Source: Streptomyces naganishii JCM 4654
GTDB lineage: Bacteria; Actinomycetota; Actinomycetes; Streptomycetales; Streptomycetaceae
Direction: 5' to 3'
NCBI RefSeq assembly: GCF_014650575.1
Contig: NZ_BMVF01000012.1
Location: 124,001 to 188,000 of the forward strand
DNA length: 64,000 bases
Shown here: positions 52,238 through 61,160 of the stretch, piece by piece
Layout of the letters: every line of letters begins with the position of its first letter
How positions within the stretch are numbered: position 1 is the stretch's first letter
The notes under the pieces: generated by a model
What the model saw: the letters and a program-made list of their open reading frames with translations, nothing else
Told to the model about the DNA's origin: nothing
Database searches by the model: none
Translations under genes and position numbers: made by a program

Positions 52238-53401
52238 TCAGGCGTCGAACGAGTGGATCGTCGTCGTCCGGTAGGTCTGCCACGGCCGCAGCACGGTCGA
52301 GGGGAACTTCGGGTGGTTCGGCGAGTCCGGGAAGTGCTGGGTCTCCAGCGCCACCGCGTCGCCCTGGCGGTAGGTGTGGCCGCCGGTGCCGACGAGGGTG
52401 CCGTCGAGGAAGTTGCCGGAGTAGAACTGCAGGCCCGGCTGGTCGGTGGCGATGCGCAGGGTGCGACCGGAGCGCGGGTCGCGCAGGGTCGCGACGTGCT
52501 CGGGCCGGGTGGTGATGCCCTTGTCCAGCACCCAGTTGTGGTCGAAGCCCTTGGCGGTGACCTGCTGGGGGTGGCCCGCGCGCAGGTCCCGGCCGATGGC
52601 CTTGGCGTGCCGGAAGTCGAAGGGGGTGCCCGCGACCTTCGCCAGCTCGCCGGTGGGGATGAGTCCCGCGTCGGTGGGGGTGTAGCGGGAGGCGGCGATC
52701 GTCAGCTCGTGGTCCTCGACCGTGCCGCTGCCCTCGCCGGCCAGGTTCCAGTAGGTGTGGTTGGTGAGGTTGACGACGGTGGCCTTGTCGGTGGTGGCCT
52801 CGTAGTCGATGCGCCAGTCGCCGTGCCGGTCCAGGGTGTACGTCACGGTCGAGCGCAGCGTGCCCGGGTAGCCCATCTCTCCGTCGACGCTGGTGTAGCG
52901 CATGCGCAGGCCGACGTCGGAGCCCCGGGTGAACGGCTCGATGTCCCACACGTGCTTGTCGAAGCCCTTGGCGCCGCCGTGCAGGCTGTTCTCGCCGTCG
53001 TTCACGGAGAGCTGGTAGGTCTTGCCGTCCAGGGTGAAGCGGCCCTTGGCGATGCGGTTGCCGTAGCGGCCGATGGTGGCGCCGAAGTACGGGCTGCTCT
53101 TGACGTAGTCCTCCAGGCGGGCGAAGCCCAGGGAGACGTTGGCGTAGCGCCCGCGCCGGTCGGGCAGCTCCAGGGACTGCACGATGCCGCCGTAGGAGAG
53201 GACCTTCAGCCGGGTGCCGCCGTTCTCCAGCGACCAGCGGTGGACCTTGGTGCCGTCGGCGAGCGTGCCGAACAGCTCCTTGACCGGCCTTCCGCGGCCG
53301 CCGGCCGAGCCCGGCGCGGCCTGGGCGGCGCCGGCCGGCGTGGCCGCCACGATCCCGGCGGCCGCGGCCCCCGCGATGACACTGCGTCTGTTCAGTTCCA
53401 T
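52238..53401 (-). CDS. Tat-exported aldose 1-epimerase (mutarotase)
   Basis: This 387-residue galactose-mutarotase-fold enzyme interconverts alpha and beta anomers of aldoses. Its N-terminus is a twin-arginine signal (LNRRSVIAGAAAAGIVAATPAGAAQA). Family motifs are FGATIGRYGNRIAKGRF, the catalytic His in VNLTNHTYWNLAG, SRYTPTDAGLIPTG and the catalytic Glu in VALETQHFPDSPNHP. Export means it acts before uptake. It follows the sugar permease gene after a long hairpin, so its expression may be lower than or separate from the importer. Start ATG 53401. Confidence 0.92.
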   Translation of the reverse strand: MELNRRSVIAGAAAAGIVAATPAGAAQAAPGSAGGRGRPVKELFGTLADGTKVHRWSLENGGTRLKVLSYGGIVQSLELPDRRGRYANVSLGFARLEDYVKSSPYFGATIGRYGNRIAKGRFTLDGKTYQLSVNDGENSLHGGAKGFDKHVWDIEPFTRGSDVGLRMRYTSVDGEMGYPGTLRSTVTYTLDRHGDWRIDYEATTDKATVVNLTNHTYWNLAGEGSGTVEDHELTIAASRYTPTDAGLIPTGELAKVAGTPFDFRHAKAIGRDLRAGHPQQVTAKGFDHNWVLDKGITTRPEHVATLRDPRSGRTLRIATDQPGLQFYSGNFLDGTLVGTGGHTYRQGDAVALETQHFPDSPNHPKFPSTVLRPWQTYRTTTIHSFDA

Positions 53402-53448
53402 TTGCGTCTCCTGTACCTGTACGGGAATACGAGGGATACGAGGAAGTC

Positions 53449-53478
53449 GAAGGCCCCCACCGGCCGGTGGGGGCCTTC
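53449..53478. terminator. Perfect 30-bp palindrome between permease and mutarotase genes
   Basis: Bases 53449-53478 form two 15-base complementary arms (GAAGGCCCCCACCGG and its complement). It lies 6 bases beyond the permease stop and 47 bases ahead of the mutarotase start, so it may attenuate read-through or stabilise the importer mRNA end. Confidence 0.75.
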
Positions 53479-53483
53479 CTTGC

Positions 53484-54728
53484 TCACGAACCGGACTTGC
53501 GCTTGTTCCACACGTCGAACCCGACCGCCACCAGCAGGGCCAGGCCCTTGATGACCTGCTGCCAGTCGGTGCCGACGCTCAGGAGGTTCATGCCGTTGTT
53601 CAGCACACCGAGCACGAGACCACCGATGATCGCGCCGAGGACGGTGCCGACACCGCCGCTCATGGACGCGCCGCCGATGAACGAGGAGGCGATCGCCTCG
53701 AGTTCGAAGTTCACGCCCGCCTTCGGCGAGGCCGCGTTCAGGCGGGCGGCGACCACCAGACCCGCCAGGGCCGCGAGCACGCCCATGTTCAGGAACACCT
53801 GGAAGGTGACGCGCTTGTCCTTCACACCGGACAGCTTCGCGGCCGGCAGGTTGCCGCCGATCGCGTAGATGTGGCGGCCGAAGACGGCGTTGCGCATCAC
53901 GTAGCCGTAGCCCACCACCAGCGCGGCCAGCACGATCAGGATGACCGGGGCGCCCTTGTAGCTGGCGAGCAGCAGGGTGAGCACCAGGATCGCGGCGACG
54001 AGGGCGACCAGCTTCAGCGCGAACAGCCGCGCGGGCAGCACGTCCAGGGAGAACTCCTGCTGCCGGCGCCGGTCGCGCGCCTCCTGCCACACCACCGCGG
54101 CGATCAGGACGATGCCGAGGAGCAGGGTGAGGTTGTGGTAGTTGGTGTTCGGGCCGACCTCCGGCAGGAAGCCGTTGCCCATCTTCTGCAGCCCGTCCGG
54201 GAACGGGCCGAGGGTCTGCCCCTTGAGCAGGATCTCCGTCAGGCCGCGGAAGAGCAGCATCCCGGCGAGGGTGACGATGAACGACGGTATCCCGAGATAC
54301 GCGATCAGGAATCCCTGTACGGACCCGGCGACCGCGCCCACCAGCAGGCACAGCACCACCGCCACCGGCCACGCGATGTGGTGACTGACCGTCAGCACCG
54401 CCGCGAAGGCGCCGACGAACGCGGTGAGCGAGCCGACCGACAGGTCGATGTGGCCCGCGATGATCACCAGCATCATGCCGATCGCGAGGATCAGGATGTA
54501 GCTGTTCTGGAGCACCAGGTTGGAGACGTTGCGCGGCAGCAGCAGGTCCCCGCCGGTCCAGATCTCGAAGAGGATCACGATCAGGCCGAGCGCGATCAGC
54601 ATGCCGTACTGGCGCATGTTGCGCCGCAGGCCGCTCAGCACCAACCGGAGCAGGCCGTCGCCGGCGGCCGGTCCGCCCCCGCCCGGCGGCGCGGGGGCCG
54701 GGGTCTTGGCGGTCACATCCGTGCTCAT
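53484..54728 (-). CDS. mmsB: Multiple-sugar ABC importer permease (MmsB/XylH type)
   Basis: This 414-residue permease has about ten to twelve helices and the branched-chain/ribose family motif region ([40 protein letters not shown] and [23 protein letters not shown]). Its length exceeds RbsC and fits XylH/MmsB, which have extra helices around residues 215-280. It carries monosaccharides through the membrane with the MmsA-type ATPase. ATG 54728 overlaps the ATPase stop by 4 bases. Confidence 0.92.
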   Translation of the reverse strand: MSTDVTAKTPAPAPPGGGGPAAGDGLLRLVLSGLRRNMRQYGMLIALGLIVILFEIWTGGDLLLPRNVSNLVLQNSYILILAIGMMLVIIAGHIDLSVGSLTAFVGAFAAVLTVSHHIAWPVAVVLCLLVGAVAGSVQGFLIAYLGIPSFIVTLAGMLLFRGLTEILLKGQTLGPFPDGLQKMGNGFLPEVGPNTNYHNLTLLLGIVLIAAVVWQEARDRRRQQEFSLDVLPARLFALKLVALVAAILVLTLLLASYKGAPVILIVLAALVVGYGYVMRNAVFGRHIYAIGGNLPAAKLSGVKDKRVTFQVFLNMGVLAALAGLVVAARLNAASPKAGVNFELEAIASSFIGGASMSGGVGTVLGAIIGGLVLGVLNNGMNLLSVGTDWQQVIKGLALLVAVGFDVWNKRKSGS

Positions 54729-56275
54729 CGGGTTACCTCTTTGTCCTTGGTCATCTGACGCATCAGCACTTCCTGCGTGGCCTCGGCCCGCGGCACCTCC
54801 CCGGTCAGCCGCCCGGCGGCCATGGTGTAGATGCGGTCGCACATGCCGAGCAGTTCGGGCAGCTCGGAGGAGATGAAGACGACCGCCTTGCCCTGGGCGG
54901 CCAGCTGGTCGATGACGGTGTAGATCTCGTACTTGGCGCCCACGTCGATGCCCCGCGTGGGCTCGTCCAGGATCAGCACGTCGGGACCCGAGAAGATCCA
55001 CTTGCTCAGGACGACCTTCTGCTGGTTGCCGCCGGACAGCTTGCCCACCGGCTCGAACACGGTCGGCGCCTTGATGTTCATGGACTTGCGGAAGCCCTCG
55101 GCGACCTGCCGCTCCTCGTGCTCGTCCACCACGCCCCGCCTCGCGACCTTCTTCAGCGCGGTCAGCGAGATGTTGCGGTTGATGGTGTCGATGAGGTTGA
55201 GCCCGTAGTGCTTGCGGTCCTCGGTGACGTAGGCGATGCCGTGCCCGACCGCCTGTGCGACGGTCCTGGTGCGGATCTCCCGGCCGTCCTTGAGGACCGT
55301 GCCCGCCGCGTACCGGCCGTAGGTGCGGCCGAAGACGTTCATGGCGAGCTCGGTGCGGCCGGCGCCCATCAGGCCCGCGATGCCGACGATCTCCCCGCGC
55401 CGCACCTCGATCGACACGTCGTCGACGACCTTGCGCTGCTGGTCGATCGGGTGGAACACGGTCCAGCCCCGGATCTCCAGCGCCGGGGCCGCGCCCTCCT
55501 CCGCCTGGTGCGGGGTGCGCTCGGGGAAGCGGTGGTCGAGGTCGCGGCCCACCATGCCGGAGATGATCCGCTCCTCGGTCGTCTCCGGCGCCTTCACGTC
55601 GAGCGTCTCGATGGTGCGGCCGTCGCGCAGGATCGTCACCGAGTCGGCGACCCTGCGGATCTCGTTGAGCTTGTGGGAGATGATGATCGAGGTGATGCCC
55701 TGCTTCTTCAGCTCCAGGATCAGGTCCAGGAGCTTGCCGCTGTCCTCGTCGTTGAGGGCCGCGGTCGGCTCGTCCAGGATCAGCAGCTTCACGGACTTCG
55801 ACAGCGCCTTGGCGATCTCCACCAACTGCTGCTTGCCGACGCCGATGTCGGCGACCCGGGTCTCGGGGTGCTCGCCGAGACCGACCCGGCGCAGCAGTTC
55901 GGTGGCGTGCTTGAGGGTGTCGTTCCAGTTGATGAAGCCGCGCCGGGCGTGCTCGTTGCCGAGGAAGATGTTCTCGGCGATGGACAGGAACGGCACCAGC
56001 GCCAGTTCCTGGTGGATGATGACGATGCCGCGCTGCTCGCTGGCCCGGATGTCCTTGAAGCGGCAGATCTCCCCCTCGAAGAGGATCTCGCCCTCGTAGG
56101 TGCCGTGCGGATGGACGCCGGAGAGCACCTTCATCAAGGTGGACTTTCCGGCGCCGTTCTCGCCGCAGATGGCGTGGACCTCGCCCTGACGGACCGTCAG
56201 GGTGACGTCCGACAGCGCCTTGACACCGGGAAAGGTCTTGACGATCGAGCGCATTTCCAGGACGGGTCCCGCCAT
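54725..56275 (-). CDS. mmsA: Multiple-sugar ABC importer ATPase (MmsA/XylG type)
   Basis: This 516-residue double ATPase has two nucleotide-binding domains. The first has Walker [17 protein letters not shown], the [14 protein letters not shown] signature and [11 protein letters not shown]. The second has a degenerate Walker A region ([14 protein letters not shown]), signature [14 protein letters not shown] and [14 protein letters not shown]. This one-good, one-altered arrangement is normal for sugar importers of the CUT2 class. It drives uptake with the neighbouring permease and binding protein. Start ATG 56275 lies 42 bases after the binding protein stop. Confidence 0.93.
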   Translation of the reverse strand: MAGPVLEMRSIVKTFPGVKALSDVTLTVRQGEVHAICGENGAGKSTLMKVLSGVHPHGTYEGEILFEGEICRFKDIRASEQRGIVIIHQELALVPFLSIAENIFLGNEHARRGFINWNDTLKHATELLRRVGLGEHPETRVADIGVGKQQLVEIAKALSKSVKLLILDEPTAALNDEDSGKLLDLILELKKQGITSIIISHKLNEIRRVADSVTILRDGRTIETLDVKAPETTEERIISGMVGRDLDHRFPERTPHQAEEGAAPALEIRGWTVFHPIDQQRKVVDDVSIEVRRGEIVGIAGLMGAGRTELAMNVFGRTYGRYAAGTVLKDGREIRTRTVAQAVGHGIAYVTEDRKHYGLNLIDTINRNISLTALKKVARRGVVDEHEERQVAEGFRKSMNIKAPTVFEPVGKLSGGNQQKVVLSKWIFSGPDVLILDEPTRGIDVGAKYEIYTVIDQLAAQGKAVVFISSELPELLGMCDRIYTMAAGRLTGEVPRAEATQEVLMRQMTKDKEVTR

Positions 56276-56317
56276 GGTCGTGCCTTCCAGTCGTGTGCGG
56301 TCGGTGGGAGCGGGCCG

Positions 56318-57424
56318 TTACTTGAGCTGGGCGTCGGTGTAGTAGCCGCCCTTGACCAGGACGTCCTCGTAGTTGGACTTGTCCACGCTCACCGGCTGGA
56401 GCAGGTAGGCCGGCACGACCTTGGAGCCGTTGTCGTACGTCTTGGTGTCGTTGACCTGCGGCTTCTTGCCGTTGAGCACGTCGTCGACCATCGTCGAGGC
56501 GACCTCGGCGAGCTTGCGGGTGTCCTTGTAGACGGTCTGCGTCTGCTCGCCGGCGATGATCGACTTCACCGAGGCCAGCTCAGCGTCCTGGCCGGTGATG
56601 ACCGGCAGCGGCTTGCTCTTGGAGCCGTAGCCGTCCGACTTCAGCGAGGAGAGCACACCGATGGAGATGCCGTCGTACGGGGAGAGGACCGCGTCGACCC
56701 GCTGGCTCTTGTAGGAGGAGGTCAGGATGTCGTCCATGCGCTTCTGCGCCGTGGCGCCGTCCCAGCGCAGCGTGGTGACCTGGTTGAGCGCGGTCTGCCC
56801 GGAGCGCACGACCAGCTTCTTGCTGTCGATGTACGGCTTGAGGACGCTCATCGCGCCGCCGAAGAAGTACTTGGTGTTGTTGTCGTCGTTGGAGCCGGCG
56901 AACAGCTCGATGTTGAAGGGGCCCTTGCCGTTCTTCAGGCCGAGCTTGTCGACGATGTAGTTGGCCTGGAGCTCGCCGACCTTGGTGTTGTCGAAGGAGG
57001 CGTAGTAGTCGACGTTCTTCGTGCCGAGGATCAGCCGGTCGTAGGCGATGACCGGGATGTGCGCGTCCGCGGCCTCCTGGAGCACGTTGTTCAGGGACTT
57101 GTTGTCGATGGCCGCGACGATGAGGCCCTTGACGCCCTGGGTGATCAGGTTCTCGATCTGCGAGACCTGGGTGTCGGGGTCGTCCTCGCCGTAGACCAGC
57201 TTGGTCTTGTAGCCCTTGGCCTTGAGGTTCTTCACGACGTTGTTGCCGTCGGCTATCCAGCGCTCGGAGGACTTGGTCGGCATCGCGATGCCGATGGTGC
57301 CGCCCTTGGCGCTGCCCTTGTCCTCCTTGCTGCCGCCCGAGCCGTTCTGGCCGCAGGCGGTCAGGGCGAGGGCGAGGGAGGCGGTGGTCGCCATGGCGGC
57401 GAGTGCGGCTCTGCGGTTGTGCAT
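56318..57424 (-). CDS. chvE: Multiple-monosaccharide-binding lipoprotein (ChvE type)
   Basis: This 368-residue substrate-binding lipoprotein has a signal peptide with lipobox LTAC (Cys24). The ChvE motifs [46 protein letters not shown] and [14 protein letters not shown] follow. ChvE-type proteins bind several aldoses (galactose, arabinose, xylose, glucose), so the substrate stays broad. I choose ATG 57424, whose spacing to AAGGG is better than that of ATG 57433. It is the first gene of the importer unit; the 197-base gap upstream is G/T-rich with repeated GTGCCG. Confidence 0.92.
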   Translation of the reverse strand: MHNRRAALAAMATTASLALALTACGQNGSGGSKEDKGSAKGGTIGIAMPTKSSERWIADGNNVVKNLKAKGYKTKLVYGEDDPDTQVSQIENLITQGVKGLIVAAIDNKSLNNVLQEAADAHIPVIAYDRLILGTKNVDYYASFDNTKVGELQANYIVDKLGLKNGKGPFNIELFAGSNDDNNTKYFFGGAMSVLKPYIDSKKLVVRSGQTALNQVTTLRWDGATAQKRMDDILTSSYKSQRVDAVLSPYDGISIGVLSSLKSDGYGSKSKPLPVITGQDAELASVKSIIAGEQTQTVYKDTRKLAEVASTMVDDVLNGKKPQVNDTKTYDNGSKVVPAYLLQPVSVDKSNYEDVLVKGGYYTDAQLK

Positions 57425-57621
57425 GGTCGTCATCCCTTGGTGAGTGCGGGGTCGGTCCGGGCGGTAGCGGTGGAGCGGGGTGGTGCCGTGGTGTGCCGTG
57501 GTGCCGGTGGTGCCGGTCGCGCTGCGCGGTGGGGCCGGTGGAGCCGAGTGGTCGACCGAGAACGGTTGTGTGGGATTGTGCGCGGCTGTGTGGGCTTCTG
57601 TGAAGCGCAGTTTCCGTAACG

Positions 57622-58590
57622 TTATGCCGGTGTTTCGAACCGGCTCAGTGCGCCCGGCAGCCGGGAGCCCAGCGGGGCCATGCCGGCGGCCGCTCCGTGG
57701 CGCTCCAGCAGGTCCAGCGCGAGCCGGCCGCGGCGCACCCGCTCACGGGCGGTGGCCAGCGCGACCTCGCGCAACTGGTGCCCGTACGGATAGATTCCGG
57801 GCGCCTTGGACAGGCCGAACTTCAGGTAGAGCGGGGCGCCGCGCCGGATCAGCTCGGCCACCTCGTACATCCGCACATAGCCGCCGAGGTCGTCGGGCGC
57901 CTCGATGTACATGTCCATCGGCGCCGCCGACACCCGCCGTATCTCGGTGAGGTGAGCGAGCGTCAGGTCGCTGGGGACGTTGATGGAGTCCGCGCCCAGG
58001 CGCTCGAAGACGGCGAACGCGGCCGGGTTGACCGGGCCGATCAGCGCGGACACCTTCAGCGTGGTGTCGGCCGGCAGGATGCCCGCCGTGCGCGCCCGGT
58101 GCAGCGTCCACAGCACGCCCTCGTCGGCCACCAGCAGGCATTTCACGCCCAGTTCGGTGGCCCGTACGGCGTCCTCGACGCACCCGGCGACCGCGTCGTG
58201 GCCGCGGGCCCGCAGCCCCGCACCGCGCGAGTCGGAGCGGACCGAGCCGCCGATGTCCCAGGTGCCGCGCGGGCCGGTGAACAGGCAGAGCTCGATGTCC
58301 TGTTCGGCCGTGGCGTCCACCATCTCGGTGATCTCGTCGTCGGTCAGCATCCACACGCCGCTGCCCTGACTGATCCGGTGGATCGGCACGTCGAGCCGTG
58401 CGGACTCCTTGAGCACCACGGCCAGCGCCTCGGGCCCCTCGCACGAGGGGAGTTCGGTGCGCCAGCGGCCGCCGCCCGGGAAGGAGTGCGGCGAGGCGTC
58501 GGCGGGGTCGGGGGCCGGTGCGCCCAGGCCGAGGGTGGTGAGCGCCTGCTCACCGGGCCTGCGGGCTGCCGTGGCGGAAGCGTCGGTCAC
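57622..58590 (-). CDS. TIM-barrel-like enzyme of the sugar locus, function unknown
   Basis: This 322-residue soluble protein has alternating beta-strand/helix units: [62 protein letters not shown] and [15 protein letters not shown], then [17 protein letters not shown]. That pattern suggests a TIM barrel, perhaps distantly like peptidase-U32-type proteins, but no catalytic residues can be named. It lies upstream of the ChvE gene (197 bases) and downstream of the dehydrogenase gene (183 bases), all on one strand. A perfect operator-like palindrome sits 34 bases before its start, so it should be co-regulated with sugar uptake. Confidence 0.7.
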   Translation of the reverse strand: MTDASATAARRPGEQALTTLGLGAPAPDPADASPHSFPGGGRWRTELPSCEGPEALAVVLKESARLDVPIHRISQGSGVWMLTDDEITEMVDATAEQDIELCLFTGPRGTWDIGGSVRSDSRGAGLRARGHDAVAGCVEDAVRATELGVKCLLVADEGVLWTLHRARTAGILPADTTLKVSALIGPVNPAAFAVFERLGADSINVPSDLTLAHLTEIRRVSAAPMDMYIEAPDDLGGYVRMYEVAELIRRGAPLYLKFGLSKAPGIYPYGHQLREVALATARERVRRGRLALDLLERHGAAAGMAPLGSRLPGALSRFETPA

Positions 58591-58623
58591 GGGGTGTCCT
58601 TAGTGTCGCTTGTGGTCGTACGC

Positions 58624-58639
58624 GTTCGACATCTCGAAC
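58624..58639. promoter_or_regulatory. Palindromic GTTCGA-CATC-TCGAAC operator
   Basis: A perfect 6-4-6 inverted repeat lies 34 bases before the TIM-barrel gene start. Related sites occur before the DgoD-like gene and the distant IclR gene, so the IclR protein is the proposed ligand. Confidence 0.55.
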
Positions 58640-58773
58640 GAGGTTCGTGCCTTTGGGTACGGAGAAGGGCGGGCGGTGTGGAGAGGGCCGCGCGTGTGCG
58701 GAGAGGGCCGGGCGGTGCGCCGGACGCGGCGCCGTCGGGTCGCACCGCGCCCGGCGCGTGGTCCGGCGCAAGG

Positions 58774-59799
58774 TCAGGGCCGGAGCAGCACCTTGCCCAC
58801 CTTCGGGTCGCCGGACCCGGCCAGGTCGATGGCGCGTGGGAAGTCGGTGAGCGGCAGCTCGTGGGTGACCAGCGGCAGCGGATCGAGCAGCCCCGTCGCG
58901 AACACCCGCACCGTGTGCGCCCAGGCGTCCGGCGGCGCCCCGAAGACGGTGTGCACCTCAAGCTGCCGTACGACGAGGTCGGTCGGGTCCAGGCCCTCGG
59001 CGCCCGGTGCCGGGATGCCGGTGAGGACCAGCCGCCCGCCGCGCCGGAGCAGCCCGGCCGCGGTACGGGCCGCGTCCGCCGAACCGGCGGTCTCGATCAC
59101 CACGTCGAAGCCGCCGGGGAGGTCCTGGTCCTTGGTGCGGAAGTCCGTGGCGCCGAAGCGCCGGGACAGCTCCTCGCGGTCGTCGCGGGTGCCCACCACC
59201 AGCAGCTCGGCCGGGGAGTTCGCCCGCAGGAACTGCACGGCGAACATCCCGAGCGTGCCCGTGCCGACCACGGCGACCCGCTCACCCGGCCGGGCCTGCG
59301 CCTTCAGCGCTGCGGCCGCGACGCAGGCGGCGGGCTCCAGCAGGGCGGCGGCGGTGAGGTCGGCGTCGTCCGGCAGTACGTGCAGCAGCCGGGCCGGGAG
59401 CGTGAGGGTGCCGGCCATCGCGCCCGGCTGGGTGAAGCCCGTCTCCTCGTAGCCCGCGCTGCACAGGGTTGTCTCGCCCGCGTGGCAGCGGTCGCACACC
59501 TGGCAGTTGCGGAAGCCCTCGCCCACCACCTTGCGGCCGGCGAGGCCCCCGGGCACCCCGGGGCCCACCCGCAGCACCGTCCCCGACCACTCGTGGCCGG
59601 GCGTGAGCGGGTAACGGACGTACCCCTCGGGCCGGTTGCCCTGGTACACCTCGCGGTCGCTGCCGCAGATGCCGGCCGCGTGCACGGCGACCAGCGCCTC
59701 GCCGGGACCGGGCTCGCGCGGGGTGTGCGGCACGAGCCGGTGCGCGCCGGGGGCGTCGACGACGACGGCGGTGCCGGCCCCGGCCGGTTCGCGGCTCAC
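58774..59799 (-). CDS. Zinc-dependent medium-chain dehydrogenase
   Basis: This 341-residue MDR-family enzyme has catalytic zinc ligands Cys45 (GICGSD), His69 and Glu70 (TPGHEWSG), and a structural zinc site at Cys99, 102, 105 and 113 (NCQVCDRCHAGETTLC). The cofactor motif is VAVVGTGTLGMFAVQFL. It resembles sorbitol/threonine-type dehydrogenases and probably oxidises a sugar or sugar acid using NAD(P). GTG 59799 overlaps the dehydratase stop by 4 bases, so the two form an operon. A hairpin-like region with a repeated GGAGAGGGCCG follows the stop. Confidence 0.9.
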   Translation of the reverse strand: MSREPAGAGTAVVVDAPGAHRLVPHTPREPGPGEALVAVHAAGICGSDREVYQGNRPEGYVRYPLTPGHEWSGTVLRVGPGVPGGLAGRKVVGEGFRNCQVCDRCHAGETTLCSAGYEETGFTQPGAMAGTLTLPARLLHVLPDDADLTAAALLEPAACVAAAALKAQARPGERVAVVGTGTLGMFAVQFLRANSPAELLVVGTRDDREELSRRFGATDFRTKDQDLPGGFDVVIETAGSADAARTAAGLLRRGGRLVLTGIPAPGAEGLDPTDLVVRQLEVHTVFGAPPDAWAHTVRVFATGLLDPLPLVTHELPLTDFPRAIDLAGSGDPKVGKVLLRP

Positions 59800-60959
59800 C
59801 GGGCGTCCTTGGGGGCGCGCTTCTCCCAGCCCTCGGCCCACAGGTCGAAGTGGGCCCGCTGCTGCGGGAATTCGGCCGCCGCGTCGGTGTCCAGCTCCAC
59901 GCCGAGGCCGGGCGCGTCGGAGAGGTGGAAGCAGCCGTCCTCCGGGTCCACCGCGGGGGCGCCCTTGACCACCTTCTTGATCTCCGCGTCCGCGAAGTCG
60001 TTGAAGTGCTCCAGGATCTTGAAGTTGGGGGAGGTGAAGCCGACCTGGAGGGAGGCGGCGGTGAGCACGGAGCCGCCGACGTTGTGCGGGGCGACGAGCA
60101 TGTAGTGGGTCTCGGCCGTCGCGGCGAGCTTGCGGGTCTCCCAGATGCCGCCGATGTGGCCGACGTCCGGCTGGATGATGTCGACGGACTGGTCCTCGAA
60201 CAGCTCGCGGAACTCGATCCGGTCGTGGACGCGCTCGCCGGTGGCGACCGGGATGTCCACCTTGGCGGCGACCTTCCGCAGCGCCTTGAGGTTCTCCGGC
60301 GGGCACGGCTCCTCCAGCCAGGCCGGCTTGAACGGCGCCATCTCCCTGGCCAGCCGCACGGCGGTGGCGGGGGAGAAGCGGCCGTGCATCTCCAGCATCA
60401 GCTCCGCGTCCGGTCCGATCGCGTCCCGTACGGCCTCGATGAGCGAGACGGCGTACAGGGTCTGCTCGTGGTCGAGTTCGAAGTGCCCGGTGCCGAACGG
60501 GTCGATCTTCAGCGCGCGGTAGCCGCGCTCCACGACCCCCTGGGCGGCCTTGTGGTAGGCCTCCGGGGTCCGCTCGGTGGTGTACCAGCCGTTGGCGTAC
60601 GCCTTGACCTTGTCGGTCACCTTCCCGCCGAGCAGCTGCCAGACCGGGACGCCGAGGGCCTTGCCCTTGATGTCCCAGCAGGCCATCTCCACGACCGCGA
60701 TGCCGGACATCACGATCTCACCCGCGCGGCCGTAGTCGCCGTACTTCATCCGGCGGACCAGGTCCTCGACGGCGAACGGGTCGGATCCGAGAATGTGGTT
60801 GGCCTCGGCCTCCCGGAGGTAGCCGATCAGAGCGTCGGTGTGGCCCAGCATCCGGGTCTCGCCGACTCCCGTGATGCCCTCGTCGGTGTGCACCTGGACG
60901 TAGGTCAGGTTGCGCCACGGCGTACCGACCACGTGCGTGCTGATTCCGGTGATGCGCAC
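59796..60959 (-). CDS. Enolase-superfamily sugar-acid dehydratase (DgoD-like)
   Basis: This 387-residue mandelate racemase/muconate lactonizing-type enzyme has metal ligands Glu190, Glu216 and Glu242 (LMLEMHGRFSP, WLEEPCP, ATGERV) and the Asp265-His292 dyad (IIQPDVGHIGG, VAPHNVGG). His192 in EMHGRFS matches the general acid in DgoD (DFHGRVS). It therefore most likely removes water from an aldonate to give a 2-keto-3-deoxy acid. GTG 60959 has GAGGGG upstream. It starts the operon with the zinc dehydrogenase and is preceded by IclR-type half-sites. No aldolase or KDG kinase is in the window. Confidence 0.9.
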   Translation of the reverse strand: MRITGISTHVVGTPWRNLTYVQVHTDEGITGVGETRMLGHTDALIGYLREAEANHILGSDPFAVEDLVRRMKYGDYGRAGEIVMSGIAVVEMACWDIKGKALGVPVWQLLGGKVTDKVKAYANGWYTTERTPEAYHKAAQGVVERGYRALKIDPFGTGHFELDHEQTLYAVSLIEAVRDAIGPDAELMLEMHGRFSPATAVRLAREMAPFKPAWLEEPCPPENLKALRKVAAKVDIPVATGERVHDRIEFRELFEDQSVDIIQPDVGHIGGIWETRKLAATAETHYMLVAPHNVGGSVLTAASLQVGFTSPNFKILEHFNDFADAEIKKVVKGAPAVDPEDGCFHLSDAPGLGVELDTDAAAEFPQQRAHFDLWAEGWEKRAPKDAR

Positions 60960-60977
60960 GGCAGTTGCCCCTCAGCT

Positions 60978-61003
60978 GTTCGATATTTCGTCACACGTTC
61001 GAA
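60978..61003. promoter_or_regulatory. Two GTTCGA half-sites upstream of the DgoD-like gene
   Basis: GTTCGA occurs at 60978-60983 and 60997-61002 (19 bases apart), the first followed by TATT-TCG, a partial copy of the palindrome at 58624-58639. They lie 19-44 bases before the GTG start, overlapping the expected promoter. Confidence 0.45.
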
Positions 61004-61160
61004 ATGCTGGCGTGACATTAAGGATGGGGCGCGGGGGGTGTCAATGGGGCGAACAGGTAACGGTTTCGGCAAGGCTTTCGAGAACTCTTCCGGTCCCCCA
61101 CAGAATCTCCACAGGGGGCCCTAGGAACGCCGTACGCGCGGAACTTACTCTTCCGGCGTC

